NCBI GenBank assembly: GCA_905236235.1
Contig: CAJOPA010000102.1
Location: 1-36,216 of the forward strand
Source of the DNA: an uncultured Eubacterium sp.
Lineage (GTDB): Bacteria > Bacillota > Clostridia > Lachnospirales > Lachnospiraceae
Length of the DNA: 36,216 nt
Reading direction: 5' to 3'
The notes under the pieces are model-generated. The model was not told where the DNA came from. It saw nothing but the letters and a program-made list of their open reading frames with translations, and made no database searches. A program made the translations under genes and the position numbers. Below are positions 1-8,077 of this stretch, in pieces; the stretch's first letter is position 1, and every line of letters begins with the position of its first letter.

Positions 1-521
1 ACAACTTCCATGGCTGCGTCACCCTTACGGGGTCCGATCTTTACGATTCTGGTGTAACCACCGTTACGGCCTTCGTACTTCGGGCCATACTCATTGAAAA
101 GCTTGTCCACAAGATCAACCTGTACGGTATTCTTCTTGCGACCTGCTGCCTTGGTCGGAACCTCGGTCACGGGGTAAAGAACCTTTAACATCTGACGTCT
201 TGCGTGAAGTCTGGAAGGCATATCCTTCTTGATCTTCTTCTCGACCTCATCATAAACGGTTACTTTCTTGCCGTCTACGACCTCCTTCACTCTCTTGCCG
301 TCCTTGTCCTTACGAGCAACCTTCGCCTTTACGGTAACTTCCTCGTAATTGTCCTTTTCCTTTACTGCCAGAGCGATCAGGCTCTCTACCTGCTTGCGCA
401 CTTCCTTGGCTCTTGCCTCGGTGGTAATGATCTTGCCGTTATAAAGCAGAGCCGTTACCTGGTTGCGTAAAAGTGCCTTTCTCTGATCGGATGTTTTACC
501 TAATTTTCTGTACTTTGCCAT
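1..521 (-). CDS. rplQ: Large ribosomal subunit protein bL17 (3' end cut by window edge)
   Basis: Last gene of the alpha cluster, absent from the ORF track because its stop codon lies beyond base 1. Reading from the ATG at 521 gives [21 protein letters not shown], then [13 protein letters not shown] and finally [22 protein letters not shown], the conserved L17 ends; only a few C-terminal residues should be missing. Compared with the roughly 120-residue Bacillus L17, about 48 extra residues rich in Lys, Asp and Val sit between the N-terminal helices and LHARRQ. I know this insertion from Lachnospiraceae L17 proteins. The family binds 23S rRNA on the solvent side of the large subunit. The SD (GGAGG) lies 9 nt upstream of the ATG. 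A 128-nt spacer separates the gene from rpoA. Confidence 0.97.
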   Translation of the reverse strand, partial: MAKYRKLGKTSDQRKALLRNQVTALLYNGKIITTEARAKEVRKQVESLIALAVKEKDNYEEVTVKAKVARKDKDGKRVKEVVDGKKVTVYDEVEKKIKKDMPSRLHARRQMLKVLYPVTEVPTKAAGRKKNTVQVDLVDKLFNEYGPKYEGRNGGYTRIVKIGPRKGDAAMEV

Positions 522-649
522 AATGATTTACCTCCTTCATGTGGGATCTCCGGCAACGCCTGTGGTCTTATTTACCGAAAATCATACTTCCACCGGGGCG
601 CGACGTCTTCGCCCTTTGGTCTTACAAGAATGCCGCTTCCAGTTGATTT

Positions 650-1612
650 TTATTCCTCGGATGCACGAAGCTTTAAGCCAAGCTCATCCAATTTTGCGAG
701 AACTTCCTCCAAAGACTTCCGTCCGAGATTACGAACCTTCATCATGTCGTCCTGGCTGCGTCCTACCAATTCCTCAACGGTATTGATACCCGCTCTCTTC
801 AGGCAGTTGAAGGAACGAACGGAAAGCTCCAGCTCGTCGATGCTCATTTCAAGCACCTTTTCCTTGCTGTTATCGGATGTTTCCACCATGATCTCCGTAT
901 GCTGTGCAGTCTCGGAAAGATTTACAAATAATCCGAGATGCTCGCTCAAGATCTTTGCCGCAAGGCTGACTGCCTCATCCGGAGCAAGCGCGCCATTGGT
1001 ATGAATATCCAGAGTCAGCTTATCGTAGTCTGTAACCTGTCCGACACGCGTATTCTCCACATTCATATTCACACGCTCTACCGGCGTATAAATAGAATCG
1101 ATGGCGATCACGCCGATGGGCGTATTCTCACTCTTATTCATATCAGCACCGCTGTAGCCGCGGCCCTTGGTAATGGTAAGCTCCATGTTGAGCTTGCAAT
1201 CCGCACCACCGTCTAAGGTGGCAATCACCAAGTCCGGATTCACAACAACGATATCACTGTCTGCCTGAATATCTGCGCCGGTAACAACGCCTTCCCGTCC
1301 CTCGATTTCGATATATGCCGTCTTGGGCTCAAGGGAAGAAGAATTGTTCTGGATGGCCAGCTTCTTCAGATTCATAATGATCTCGGTAACGTCTTCCTTT
1401 ACACCCGGGATAGAACTGAATTCGTGCAGTACACCTTCAATCTTTACCTGGCTGACTGCAGCTCCGGGTAAAGAGGAAAGCATGATACGACGCAGGGAAT
1501 TGCCCAGCGTAATACCAAATCCTCTCTCCAAAGGCTCTACCACAAATTTGCCGTATTTTTTGTCCTCAGAAATCTCAATGATCTCAATATCGGGTCTGTC
1601 AAATTCGAACAC
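650..1612 (-). CDS. rpoA: DNA-directed RNA polymerase subunit alpha
   Basis: 320 residues, the normal length. The N-terminal assembly domain covers about residues 1-230, including [20 protein letters not shown], which helps form the dimer that nucleates beta and beta-prime. A linker leads to the C-terminal domain (about 250-315, with [19 protein letters not shown]), which binds UP elements and activators. The start codon is GTG at 1612, preceded by AAGGAGGG at 8 nt spacing; the ORF track writes it as M. The gene lies between rpsD and rplQ, the usual alpha-operon place, so polymerase assembly is tied to ribosome supply. Confidence 0.99.
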   Translation of the reverse strand: MFEFDRPDIEIIEISEDKKYGKFVVEPLERGFGITLGNSLRRIMLSSLPGAAVSQVKIEGVLHEFSSIPGVKEDVTEIIMNLKKLAIQNNSSSLEPKTAYIEIEGREGVVTGADIQADSDIVVVNPDLVIATLDGGADCKLNMELTITKGRGYSGADMNKSENTPIGVIAIDSIYTPVERVNMNVENTRVGQVTDYDKLTLDIHTNGALAPDEAVSLAAKILSEHLGLFVNLSETAQHTEIMVETSDNSKEKVLEMSIDELELSVRSFNCLKRAGINTVEELVGRSQDDMMKVRNLGRKSLEEVLAKLDELGLKLRASEE

Positions 1613-1667
1613 TACAAAGCCCCTCCTTCTTGGGTATTCATCTCATGCTGCCAATCTTGCGCACGGA

Positions 1668-2261
1668 TTACTTGGAATACAACTCGACGATGAGCATCTC
1701 GTTTACCGGAACATCGATATCCTCTCTGCGCGGTAATTCCTTAACGACACCCTTTAAGTTTTCCTGATCGACTTCCAGCCAATCGGGTACCAGTCTGCCG
1801 CCGGTTACTTCCAGGATTGCTTTGTATCTAACGGAAGATTTGCATTTTTCTTTGATCTCGATCGTATCACCGGCCTTTACAAGATAGGACGGGATATTTA
1901 CGCACTTGCCGTTTACAAGCACCTGCTTGTGATCAACGATCTGACGTGCCTCACGTCTGGTTCTTGCGAAACCGAGACGGAAGATAACATTGTCAAGTCT
2001 GGACTCAAGCATGATCATCAGGTTCTCACCGGTCATGCCCTTCATCTTATCAGCCTTGGTATAGTAGTTCCGGAAAGGCTTCTCCAGAACACCGTAAATA
2101 AATTTTGCTTTCTGTTTTTCTCTTAACTGAAGACCGTACTCGCTGACCTTTCTGCCGGATCTAACCAGTTTTCTCTTGGACTTCTTGTCCACACCGAGAT
2201 ATACCGGGTCAAGCCCCAGGGATCTGCATCTCTTCAGTACAGGAACTCTGTTTACTGCCAT
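1668..2261 (-). CDS. rpsD: Small ribosomal subunit protein uS4
   Basis: 197 residues from [16 protein letters not shown]. The ORF-track start at 2285 adds eight residues that contain the SD, so the ATG at 2261 (GGAGGTT, 9 nt spacing) is the start. S4 nucleates 16S rRNA 5'-domain assembly and, with S3 and S5, lines the mRNA entry channel. The S4-type RNA-binding segment ([20 protein letters not shown]) lies near residues 90-115. In E. coli, S4 is the autorepressor of the alpha operon through an mRNA pseudoknot, which matters for the leaders seen here before rpmJ and rpsM. This sequence lacks the four-cysteine N-terminal zinc motif found in some S4 paralogues. Confidence 0.98.
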   Translation of the reverse strand: MAVNRVPVLKRCRSLGLDPVYLGVDKKSKRKLVRSGRKVSEYGLQLREKQKAKFIYGVLEKPFRNYYTKADKMKGMTGENLMIMLESRLDNVIFRLGFARTRREARQIVDHKQVLVNGKCVNIPSYLVKAGDTIEIKEKCKSSVRYKAILEVTGGRLVPDWLEVDQENLKGVVKELPRREDIDVPVNEMLIVELYSK

Positions 2262-2324
2262 ATTCGATCTAACCTCCATAAACATACGCCGAATTTTCGC
2301 AAATCCGGGTACAAGTTATCTGCA

Positions 2325-2720
2325 TTACACTCTTCTGCGCTTCGGCGGACGACATCCGTTGTGCGGAACCGGAGTCACGTCACGGATACTTAAAACCTGG
2401 ATACCGCATGCGGCAAGCGCACGGATCGCAGCTTCTCTTCCGGAGCCCGGACCCTTTACCATAACATCAACGGTCTTCAAACCGTGCGGGATTGCAGCCT
2501 TTGCTGCGGTCTCTGCAGCCATCTGTGCTGCATACGGAGTAGATTTCTTTGAACCTCTGAATCCAAGACCACCGGCACTTGCCCAGGATAATGCGTTGCC
2601 CTGTGCATCCGTCAGCGTAACAATCGTATTGTTAAAGGAAGACTGAATATGTGCCTGTCCGTGTTCAACGTTTTTCTTTACACGCTTTTTTGCAACTTTC
2701 TTTGCAACTTTTTTAGCCAT
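2325..2720 (-). CDS. rpsK: Small ribosomal subunit protein uS11
   Basis: 131 residues with a lysine-rich leader ([19 protein letters not shown]), then the conserved core [22 protein letters not shown] and the C-terminal [18 protein letters not shown]11 sits on the 30S platform and contacts mRNA near the E site. The SD is weaker than in neighbouring genes (TAGGTTAG), and rpsM ends only 27 nt upstream, so translation may depend partly on coupling from rpsM. The spacer to rpsD is 63 nt. Confidence 0.98.
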   Translation of the reverse strand: MAKKVAKKVAKKRVKKNVEHGQAHIQSSFNNTIVTLTDAQGNALSWASAGGLGFRGSKKSTPYAAQMAAETAAKAAIPHGLKTVDVMVKGPGSGREAAIRALAACGIQVLSIRDVTPVPHNGCRPPKRRRV

Positions 2721-2747
2721 AATAAAACTAACCTACTTTCTCTAATC

Positions 2748-3116
2748 CTACTTCTTCTTATTTGCTACAGTTCTCTTCGGACCTTTTCTGGTTCTGGCAT
2801 TGGTCTTGGTCTTCTGACCGCGAACCGGCAGACCCTTTCTGTGGCGAATGCCACGATAGCATCCGATTTCCTGCAGACGCTTGATGTTCATGGCAACTTC
2901 TCTACGAAGATCACCTTCTACCATCTGCGTCTCATCGATCACAGCGCTGATACGCTTTACCTCATCATCCGTAAGGTCTCTGACACGTGTGTTCGGATCC
3001 ACATTCGCTGCTTCAAGAATGCGATTGGAGCTGACACGTCCGATACCATAGATATAGGTAAGGCCGATCTCAACGCGCTTTTCTCTTGGTAAATCTACAC
3101 CTGCAATACGAGCCAT
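2748..3116 (-). CDS. rpsM: Small ribosomal subunit protein uS13
   Basis: 122 residues, full length: [26 protein letters not shown], the helix-two-turn-helix region, the [14 protein letters not shown] signature and a basic tail ending in [10 protein letters not shown]13 sits in the 30S head; its tail reaches the P-site tRNA and its body forms an intersubunit bridge with L5. The start has a GGAGGTG SD. The 171 nt between rpmJ and this gene is long for the cluster and holds several hairpins, described separately. In gammaproteobacteria rpsM is the site of S4 autoregulation. Confidence 0.98.
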   Translation of the reverse strand: MARIAGVDLPREKRVEIGLTYIYGIGRVSSNRILEAANVDPNTRVRDLTDDEVKRISAVIDETQMVEGDLRREVAMNIKRLQEIGCYRGIRHRKGLPVRGQKTKTNARTRKGPKRTVANKKK

Positions 3117-3117
3117 G

Positions 3118-3287
3118 TGTGTTTACACCTCCATCATTTCTTCAAAAATCAATAGTTTCCGACAAAGAACGTTCGGTATCCCATCCTTTGTCAGGCCATA
3201 AAGGCCTTTATTTTATACTCACGGATTCCGAGTGACGAGTTCATCCTCCGTGACAGCCGCTTCAAAATAAATCAAACAAAAGACAAA
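3118..3287 (-). promoter_or_regulatory. Structured spacer (candidate leader RNA) before rpsM
   Basis: On the mRNA strand, going towards rpsM, I see a 7-bp stem (TCACGGA/TCCGTGA, bases 3247-3253 with 3219-3225), a 5-bp stem (AGGCC/GGCCT, around 3193-3206) and a 7-bp stem (GACAAAG/CTTTGTC, 3186-3192 with 3161-3167). The rpsM SD follows. None is trailed by a U-run, so they are not terminators. By position it could be an autoregulatory leader or a processing site; the function is inferred. Confidence 0.4.
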
Positions 3288-3401
3288 TTAACCCTGTCTC
3301 TGTTTGTGCTTCGGGTTTTCGCAGATCACGCGAATGCTACCCTTTCTCTTGATAACCTTGCACTTTTCGCAAATCGGTTTCACTGAAGATCTTACCTTCA
3401 T
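3288..3401 (-). CDS. rpmJ: Large ribosomal subunit protein bL36, zinc-binding form
   Basis: 37 residues, [21 protein letters not shown] onward, buried in a longer 76-residue line of the ORF track. The start is ATG 3401 because AGGAGGTTT lies just upstream and the family always begins MKVR. Cysteines 11, 14 and 27 and histidine 32 form the zinc site of the C+ version of L36. The protein stabilises 23S rRNA near the L7/L12 stalk base. It is the first gene after an apparent internal promoter and a pseudoknot-forming leader, so it probably opens a separate rpmJ-rpsM-rpsK-rpsD-rpoA-rplQ transcript. Confidence 0.97.
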   Translation of the reverse strand: MKVRSSVKPICEKCKVIKRKGSIRVICENPKHKQRQG

Positions 3402-3433
3402 TTTCCTAAACCTCCTTTCCCAAAACATCGTGC

Positions 3434-3480
3434 AAAACGCCGAAAAACGGCACTTTTGCCCGGCGTTTCTCCAAAAGTGT
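3434..3480 (-). promoter_or_regulatory. Candidate H-type pseudoknot in the rpmJ 5' leader
   Basis: On the mRNA strand the order is CACTTTTG, GAG, AAACGCCG, GG, CAAAAGTG, CCGTTTTT, CGGCGTTT. The first segment pairs perfectly with the third (8 bp) and the second with the fourth (8 bp), interleaved with connecting loops of 3, 2 and 8 nt. That is H-type pseudoknot topology; otherwise the two stems are mutually exclusive. The predicted transcription start near 3483 would place it at the extreme 5' end, about 20 nt before the rpmJ SD. Pairing is seen directly; folding and role are inferred. Confidence 0.6.
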
Positions 3481-3489
3481 CCATTTGAC

Positions 3490-3518
3490 ATTATAACAAA
3501 GGGCTTACCCCTTTGCAA
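3490..3518 (-). promoter_or_regulatory. Vegetative promoter before rpmJ
   Basis: TTGCAA (3518-3513), a 17-bp spacer and TATAAT (3495-3490) form a near-consensus sigma-70/sigma-A promoter right after the infA stop. An A-rich stretch lies just upstream of the -35. The whole spacer is covered by a perfect inverted repeat, CAAAGGG-GTAAG-CCCTTTG (3515-3497). Expected transcription start is about 3483. It would drive rpmJ and the alpha genes independently of the S10 promoter. Confidence 0.75.
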
Positions 3519-3526
3519 GCACTTTT

Positions 3527-3745
3527 TTATTTATCTCTCCAAATGATTCTGCCCTTGGTCAGATCATAGGGAGACATCTCGATGGTCACCTTATCTCCCG
3601 GAAGAATACGGATAAAATTCATTCTCAGCTTGCCGCTGATATGGGCCAGAATCTTGTGGCCGTTTTCCAATTCTACCTGGAACATGGCATTGGGGAGTTT
3701 CTCCACAACGGTGCCTTCAACTTCGATCACATCTGCTTTTGACAT
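3527..3745 (-). CDS. infA: Translation initiation factor IF-1
   Basis: 72 residues, the exact family length: [26 protein letters not shown] through [15 protein letters not shown] single OB-fold (S1-like) protein that occupies the 30S A site during initiation and helps IF-2 and IF-3. SD GGAGG lies 7 nt from the ATG. It sits between the KOW gene and rpmJ, as usual in Firmicutes. A promoter starts immediately downstream of its stop codon. Confidence 0.99.
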   Translation of the reverse strand: MSKADVIEVEGTVVEKLPNAMFQVELENGHKILAHISGKLRMNFIRILPGDKVTIEMSPYDLTKGRIIWRDK

Positions 3746-3770
3746 TTCTAATCCTCCTTGGATGGTTGGT

Positions 3771-4046
3771 TTACTTATCCTGCCCTGTATCGCGCATCAT
3801 GCGATACTCCTTGAGGGCTCTGCGAATCCCTTCATTATAGAAGACATTCTCTCTGGTGCATTTTTCTCTTAACGTATCCGGCAGGTGGGAAATCACCTGC
3901 ACATGTTTGGCATTCTTTTTCTTCGGTTTCTCCAAGCCGCGCAGATGTCCGTCCGACAAGACCAGACGGTCTGCTTCTTCAGCAATAATCACATAAAGCT
4001 TTCCTTTATCGTGCCCCGATACGGAAAGAGCAAAATCGCCAACCAT
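3771..4046 (-). CDS. KOW-domain RNA-binding protein, L14e-like
   Basis: 91 residues. The N-terminal half ([23 protein letters not shown] to [22 protein letters not shown]) reads as a KOW/SH3-like fold resembling eukaryotic and archaeal L14e; the C-terminal half is a charged helix ([22 protein letters not shown]). Firmicutes commonly carry such a gene between map and infA, but its role is not established to my knowledge; rRNA or ribosome binding is inferred from the fold and place. The ATG lies 1 nt after the map stop with AGGAG inside the map end, so translation is likely coupled. Confidence 0.85.
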   Translation of the reverse strand: MVGDFALSVSGHDKGKLYVIIAEEADRLVLSDGHLRGLEKPKKKNAKHVQVISHLPDTLREKCTRENVFYNEGIRRALKEYRMMRDTGQDK

Positions 4047-4047
4047 A

Positions 4048-4830
4048 CTAGGCTCCTTTTCTCGCGGCGATCTCCGATGGTGTCAGCGTAAGGATCTCCG
4101 GTTCGCCGTCCGTAATCAGAATGGTATTTTCGTAATGTGCGGAAAGACTGCCGTCTAAGGTAACCACGGTCCAGTCGTCATCCAGCCACTCCACTTCCCA
4201 GGTTCCGACATTGATCATGGGCTCCACCGCGAGCGTCATGCCACGGGAAAGCTTCGGTCCTCTTCGAAGCATCCGATAGTTGGGAATCTGCGGATCCTCA
4301 TGCAGATGCGTTCCGATTCCGTGTCCCACCAGATCTCGGACAACGCCGTAGCCAAAACCTTCACAGTAAGCGGCAATGGCATTTGAGATATCATACAGGT
4401 GATTGCCTTCGCACGCCTGCTTAATGCCTTCAAAAAAGCTCTGTCTGGTGCGCTCGATCAAAAGCCTTGCTTCCTCGCTGATCTCTCCCACCGCTACGGT
4501 ACGCGCCATATCGGAATGGTATCCTTTATAGATGGCGCCCGCATCCAGGCTTACGATATCGCCTTCCTCAAGCACCCGGTCCTTGGTGGGGATACCGTGT
4601 ACCACCTCATCATTCACGGAAACGCAGATCGATGCGGGATAGCCGTTATAGTCCTTAAAAGAAGGAATGCATCCTGCTTTGCGGATCAGCTTTTCTCCCA
4701 TGTCGTCGATGTCCTTCGTGGTCATCCCCGGATGAACGGAATGCTCCAGCGTCTCCATCACATTGGCGAGAATCTTTGCAGACTCGCGCATCAACTCAAT
4801 CTCACGCTGTGATTTAATCGTTATCGCCAT
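4048..4830 (-). CDS. map: Methionine aminopeptidase, type I
   Basis: 260 residues. Removes the initiator methionine from nascent proteins. The five metal ligands are visible: D96 (SLDAG), D107 (HSDMAR), H170 (GHGIGTHLHEDP), E203 (AVEPM) and E234 (ENTI); H79 (VVHGIP) and H177 complete the active site. There is no N-terminal SH3/zinc extension, so this is the short bacterial form. Its ATG lies 2 nt after the adk stop with a GGGGGC SD, and the KOW gene follows after 1 nt, so adk-map-KOW look translationally coupled. Confidence 0.98.
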   Translation of the reverse strand: MAITIKSQREIELMRESAKILANVMETLEHSVHPGMTTKDIDDMGEKLIRKAGCIPSFKDYNGYPASICVSVNDEVVHGIPTKDRVLEEGDIVSLDAGAIYKGYHSDMARTVAVGEISEEARLLIERTRQSFFEGIKQACEGNHLYDISNAIAAYCEGFGYGVVRDLVGHGIGTHLHEDPQIPNYRMLRRGPKLSRGMTLAVEPMINVGTWEVEWLDDDWTVVTLDGSLSAHYENTILITDGEPEILTLTPSEIAARKGA

Positions 4831-4832
4831 GA

Positions 4833-5477
4833 CTATGCCCCCAAGATCTTTTTGATGGCGGCAAAAACCTCCTCCATGGAGAGCATACCGTCTACTGCGT
4901 GAAGGATCCCCTGTTCTTTGTAGTAATCGATCAGGGGCTGGGTCTGCTCGTGGTAAACGGACAGACGCTTCTTGACCGTCTCCGGCTTATCGTCATCGCG
5001 AAGCACCAAAGCGCTGCCGCAACGATCGCAAATACCTTCCTTTGCGGGCGGAATATTCACGATATGATAGGTCGCACCGCACTCCGTGCAGGCACGTCTT
5101 CCACCCATTCTGGCGATGATGCTTTCATCATCCACCTCTACGTCAATGGCAAAATCCATGGACTGATCTATTTTTTGAAGAGCCTCGGTAAGTGCCTCTG
5201 CCTGCGGGATCGTACGGGGGAATCCGTCAAGTACGAATCCGTTTTTGCAATCCTCCTTGGCGATGCGATCCATAACCAGATCGCAGGTCAGAGCATCCGG
5301 TACAAGTTCACCCTTGTCCATATAGCTCTTGGCCTTTTTACCCAATTCCGTTCCTTCCTTGATATTTGCTCTGAAAATATCTCCGGTAGAAATATGCGGA
5401 ACCCCGTAATCATCGGCAATCATCTTTGCCTGGGTTCCTTTGCCCGCGCCGGGCGCTCCCAACATGATAATCTTCAT
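4833..5477 (-). CDS. adk: Adenylate kinase, zinc-LID type
   Basis: 214 residues. Interconverts ATP + AMP with 2 ADP. P-loop GAPGAGKGTQ (7-16), AMP-site TGDIFR (31-36) and LDGFPRT (83-89) are intact. The long LID carries C130-x2-C133-x16-C150-x2-C153, the structural zinc site of many Gram-positive enzymes. It follows secY after 106 nt. I found no convincing promoter there (a TTGAAA and a TATAAG exist but are 24 nt apart), so it probably reads from upstream. Confidence 0.99.
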   Translation of the reverse strand: MKIIMLGAPGAGKGTQAKMIADDYGVPHISTGDIFRANIKEGTELGKKAKSYMDKGELVPDALTCDLVMDRIAKEDCKNGFVLDGFPRTIPQAEALTEALQKIDQSMDFAIDVEVDDESIIARMGGRRACTECGATYHIVNIPPAKEGICDRCGSALVLRDDDKPETVKKRLSVYHEQTQPLIDYYKEQGILHAVDGMLSMEEVFAAIKKILGA

Positions 5478-5583
5478 GATAATCTCCTCGTTGTTTCCTT
5501 TTTAAACGAACGAAAAACCATAGGCCCTGATACGCTTATACAGAATGCTACCAAAGCCTACAGTTTTCAATTCTTTGACTGTT

Positions 5584-6903
5584 TTAATCTCCAAGGAATC
5601 CCTTGTTGTAATGACGGGTCACCATCTGCGATTCGATCTGCTTTAAGGTCTCGATGATAACGCCGACAATAATGATGATCGACGTACCGCCGAAGGATAC
5701 GCTGGCATTAAATACACCGTTAAAGAAGATCGGAAGGAATGCCACGATGGCAAGGCCTACCGCGCCGATGAAAATAATGTAGCCCGTGATCTGCGACAGA
5801 TAATCGCTGGTGGGACGTCCCGGACGGATACCCGGAATGAAACCACCCTGCTTCTTCATGTTGTCCGCTACTTCCAAAGGATTGAAGGTAATGGATGTAT
5901 AGAAGTAAGCAAATGCAATGATCAATACAATATAGAGTATCAGACCGATGGAATAGATCGGGTTCTGGATGTCACACCAGTTGGACTGGCTGAGCATCTT
6001 TAAGATCTTGCTACCGATCCCCGTTCCGTTGCCTTTGCCAAATGCGGACGCGATGATGACCGGAGTCTGCATCAGAGACTGTGCAAAAATGACCGGGATC
6101 ACGCCTGCGGTATTGACACGCAGCGGAATATGTGTGGTCTGGCCGCCGACCATACGGCGTCCCTGGATCTTTTTGGAATACTGCACCGGAATCCTGCGCT
6201 GTCCACCCTGAAGGATCACAACCAGAACAACCGTTGCAAGGATGACGGCAATGATGATGAGTCCTGCCACCACGCCCTTACCGATATTCTTTCCGCTGAT
6301 GAACTGTGCATACAGGGAAGTAATATCCTGGGGCAATCTGGATACGATGTTGATGACCAGGACGATGGAGATACCGTTACCTACACCGTTTTCCGTGATC
6401 CGCTCACCGATCCACATCAGTACGGCAGAACCTGCCGTAAGTGCAACCACGACGGTTGCCACATTTAAGAAATCAAATTTTTCAAGGTAGTTGCCGCGAC
6501 CGAAACCGATAGCAAGTGCAACGGATTCGATGAGCGCAAGTCCTACCGTCAGATAACGCGTGATCTCCGTGATCTTTTTACGTCCTTCCGCGCCTTCCTT
6601 CTGCATCTCCTCCAGCTTCGGGATCGCAATGGTCAGAAGCTGCATGATAATGGATGCGGTAATGTACGGCGTGATATTCAATGCAAATACGGACATCTGC
6701 ATGAAGGAACCACCCGTTACGGCATCAAAGAAATTGAATGCGTCGGAAGACTGGTTGGCAAACCAGTTGGCAAAGACATCTCTGTCCACACCCGGAATCG
6801 GCAACTGTGAACCGATTCTGATCACAACAAGCATTAAGAAGGTATAGAAAATTCTTTTTCTGATATCTTCGATCTTAAACGCATTACGGAGTGTTTGAAA
6901 CAT
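5584..6903 (-). CDS. secY: Preprotein translocase channel subunit SecY
   Basis: 439 residues with the ten membrane helices of the family. The N-terminus (FQTLRNAFKIEDIRKRIFYTFLML) leads into helix 1; the PLUG region PIPGVDRD, the FALNITPYITASIIMQLL stretch and the cytoplasmic loops with QGGQRRIPVQYSKK and KQGGFIPGIRPGRPT are conserved. Forms the channel with SecE and SecG in the cytoplasmic membrane and docks the ribosome and SecA. The ATG overlaps the rplO stop by one base (TAATG), with GAGGTGA as SD, so it is coupled to L15 synthesis. Confidence 0.99.
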   Translation of the reverse strand: MFQTLRNAFKIEDIRKRIFYTFLMLVVIRIGSQLPIPGVDRDVFANWFANQSSDAFNFFDAVTGGSFMQMSVFALNITPYITASIIMQLLTIAIPKLEEMQKEGAEGRKKITEITRYLTVGLALIESVALAIGFGRGNYLEKFDFLNVATVVVALTAGSAVLMWIGERITENGVGNGISIVLVINIVSRLPQDITSLYAQFISGKNIGKGVVAGLIIIAVILATVVLVVILQGGQRRIPVQYSKKIQGRRMVGGQTTHIPLRVNTAGVIPVIFAQSLMQTPVIIASAFGKGNGTGIGSKILKMLSQSNWCDIQNPIYSIGLILYIVLIIAFAYFYTSITFNPLEVADNMKKQGGFIPGIRPGRPTSDYLSQITGYIIFIGAVGLAIVAFLPIFFNGVFNASVSFGGTSIIIIVGVIIETLKQIESQMVTRHYNKGFLGD

Positions 6904-7343
6904 TAGATCACCTCTGTTTTTCCGCCAAGTGCCTCAATCTTCTCCACTGCGCTCTGGCTGAACGCATTGGCCTTTACAGTAAGCTTCTTTGTCAAGGTGC
7001 CGTTTCCGAGGATCTTAACACCATCCTTCGGATTCTTAACGATACCCTTCTCAAGAAGCGTCTCTACGCTGACTTCAGCACCATCATCAAACACTTCCAG
7101 TGCGGAAATATTAATTCCTACGATGGTCTTCGTATTGATATTGTGAAAACCTCTCTTCGGAATACGACGGTATAAAGGCATCTGACCGCCTTCAAAACCC
7201 GGTCTCGGAGCGCCGGAACGAGCCTTCTGACCCTTATGTCCCTTGCCGGCAGTCTTGCCGTTGCCTGATCCGTGGCCGCGTCCCCGTCTGAAATTATCGC
7301 TATGTTTAGAGCCTTCTGCAGGCTGTAAATTGGACAAATCCAT
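6903..7343 (-). CDS. rplO: Large ribosomal subunit protein uL15
   Basis: 146 residues from [14 protein letters not shown]. The ORF-track start at 7358 is rejected because the added codons are themselves the SD (GGGAGGTG). The glycine/basic N-terminal extension ([26 protein letters not shown]) threads into 23S rRNA, and the globular C-terminal domain ends GGKTEVI. L15 is a late large-subunit assembly protein. The stop overlaps the secY start. Confidence 0.98.
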   Translation of the reverse strand: MDLSNLQPAEGSKHSDNFRRGRGHGSGNGKTAGKGHKGQKARSGAPRPGFEGGQMPLYRRIPKRGFHNINTKTIVGINISALEVFDDGAEVSVETLLEKGIVKNPKDGVKILGNGTLTKKLTVKANAFSQSAVEKIEALGGKTEVI

Positions 7344-7357
7344 AGTGACACCTCCCA

Positions 7358-7540
7358 TTACATCTCTTCTACTTTTACTAAATGTCTTACCTTCTGAACC
7401 ATACCGCGAACGGCATCGTTATCCGGCATTTCCACGGTCTTGTTGACCTTGCGAAGTCCCAGCGCCTCTACGGTCTTGCGGTTAGCCGGCGTAGCACCGA
7501 TGGGGGACTTAACGAGCGTAATCTTTAACTTTCCTGCCAT
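7358..7540 (-). CDS. rpmD: Large ribosomal subunit protein uL30
   Basis: 60 residues: [52 protein letters not shown]. The compact bacterial L30 fold, binding 23S rRNA. SD GGAGGG is 9 nt from the ATG. It lies between rpsE and rplO, the standard spc order, with 13 nt to rpsE and 14 nt to rplO. Confidence 0.98.
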   Translation of the reverse strand: MAGKLKITLVKSPIGATPANRKTVEALGLRKVNKTVEMPDNDAVRGMVQKVRHLVKVEEM

Positions 7541-7553
7541 GTCTGCAACCCTC

Positions 7554-8063
7554 CTAACCTACGATCTCTTCTACGGACTTGCCGCGAGCTGCTGCAACTT
7601 CCTCGGGAGATTTCAACTGACTTAAAGCATCGATCGTTGCAAGAACGACATTCTGCTTATTGTTGGATCCCAAAGACTTGGTACGGATATTACGGATACC
7701 TGCGATCTCGCAAACGTTACGAGCCGGACCGCCGGCAATAACACCGGTACCTTCCGGAGCTCTCTTTAACAATACGGATGCGCCGGTATGCTTTCCGGTA
7801 ATATCATGTGTAATACTGTTATTTTCATCAAGCTTCACGGTGATCATGTTCTTCATGGCGTCTTCCTTGCCCTTGCGAATGGCTTCCGGAATTTCCGCAG
7901 CCTTTCCGAGGCCTGCGCCGACATGACCTGCACCGTCGCCTACAACGACCAAGGCTGTGAAGCGCATGTTACGACCACCCTTAACAACCTTCGTTACACG
8001 CTTGATTGATACTACTTTTTCCTGTAATTCCATTTGACTAGCATCAACAATTGTACGTTTCAT
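7554..8063 (-). CDS. rpsE: Small ribosomal subunit protein uS5
   Basis: 169 residues. The N-terminal double-stranded-RNA-binding-like domain contains [20 protein letters not shown] and the [15 protein letters not shown] glycine loop; the C-terminal domain has [22 protein letters not shown]. With S3 and S4 it forms the mRNA entry channel and affects fidelity. The start [16 protein letters not shown] matches related Clostridia by memory, with a GGAGG SD. spc order rplR-rpsE-rpmD is normal. Confidence 0.98.
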   Translation of the reverse strand: MKRTIVDASQMELQEKVVSIKRVTKVVKGGRNMRFTALVVVGDGAGHVGAGLGKAAEIPEAIRKGKEDAMKNMITVKLDENNSITHDITGKHTGASVLLKRAPEGTGVIAGGPARNVCEIAGIRNIRTKSLGSNNKQNVVLATIDALSQLKSPEEVAAARGKSVEEIVG

Positions 8064-8077
8064 GTGTTCTTTACCTC

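Noticed and set aside
522-649. GGGCG/CGCCC hairpin between rpoA and rplQ as a terminator
   Set aside because: Only 5 bp with a 9-nt loop and no T-run on the minus strand; rplQ has a good SD and follows rpoA in the usual order.
3205-3225. TATAAA before rpsM as a promoter
   Set aside because: The matching -35 position has no resemblance to TTGACA.
5478-5583. Promoter in the secY-adk spacer
   Set aside because: TTGAAA and TATAAG are present but 24 bp apart, too far for a sigma-A promoter.
4899-5657. 252-residue plus-strand ORF opposite adk
   Set aside because: Antisense shadow of a strongly conserved gene, no plausible start signal.
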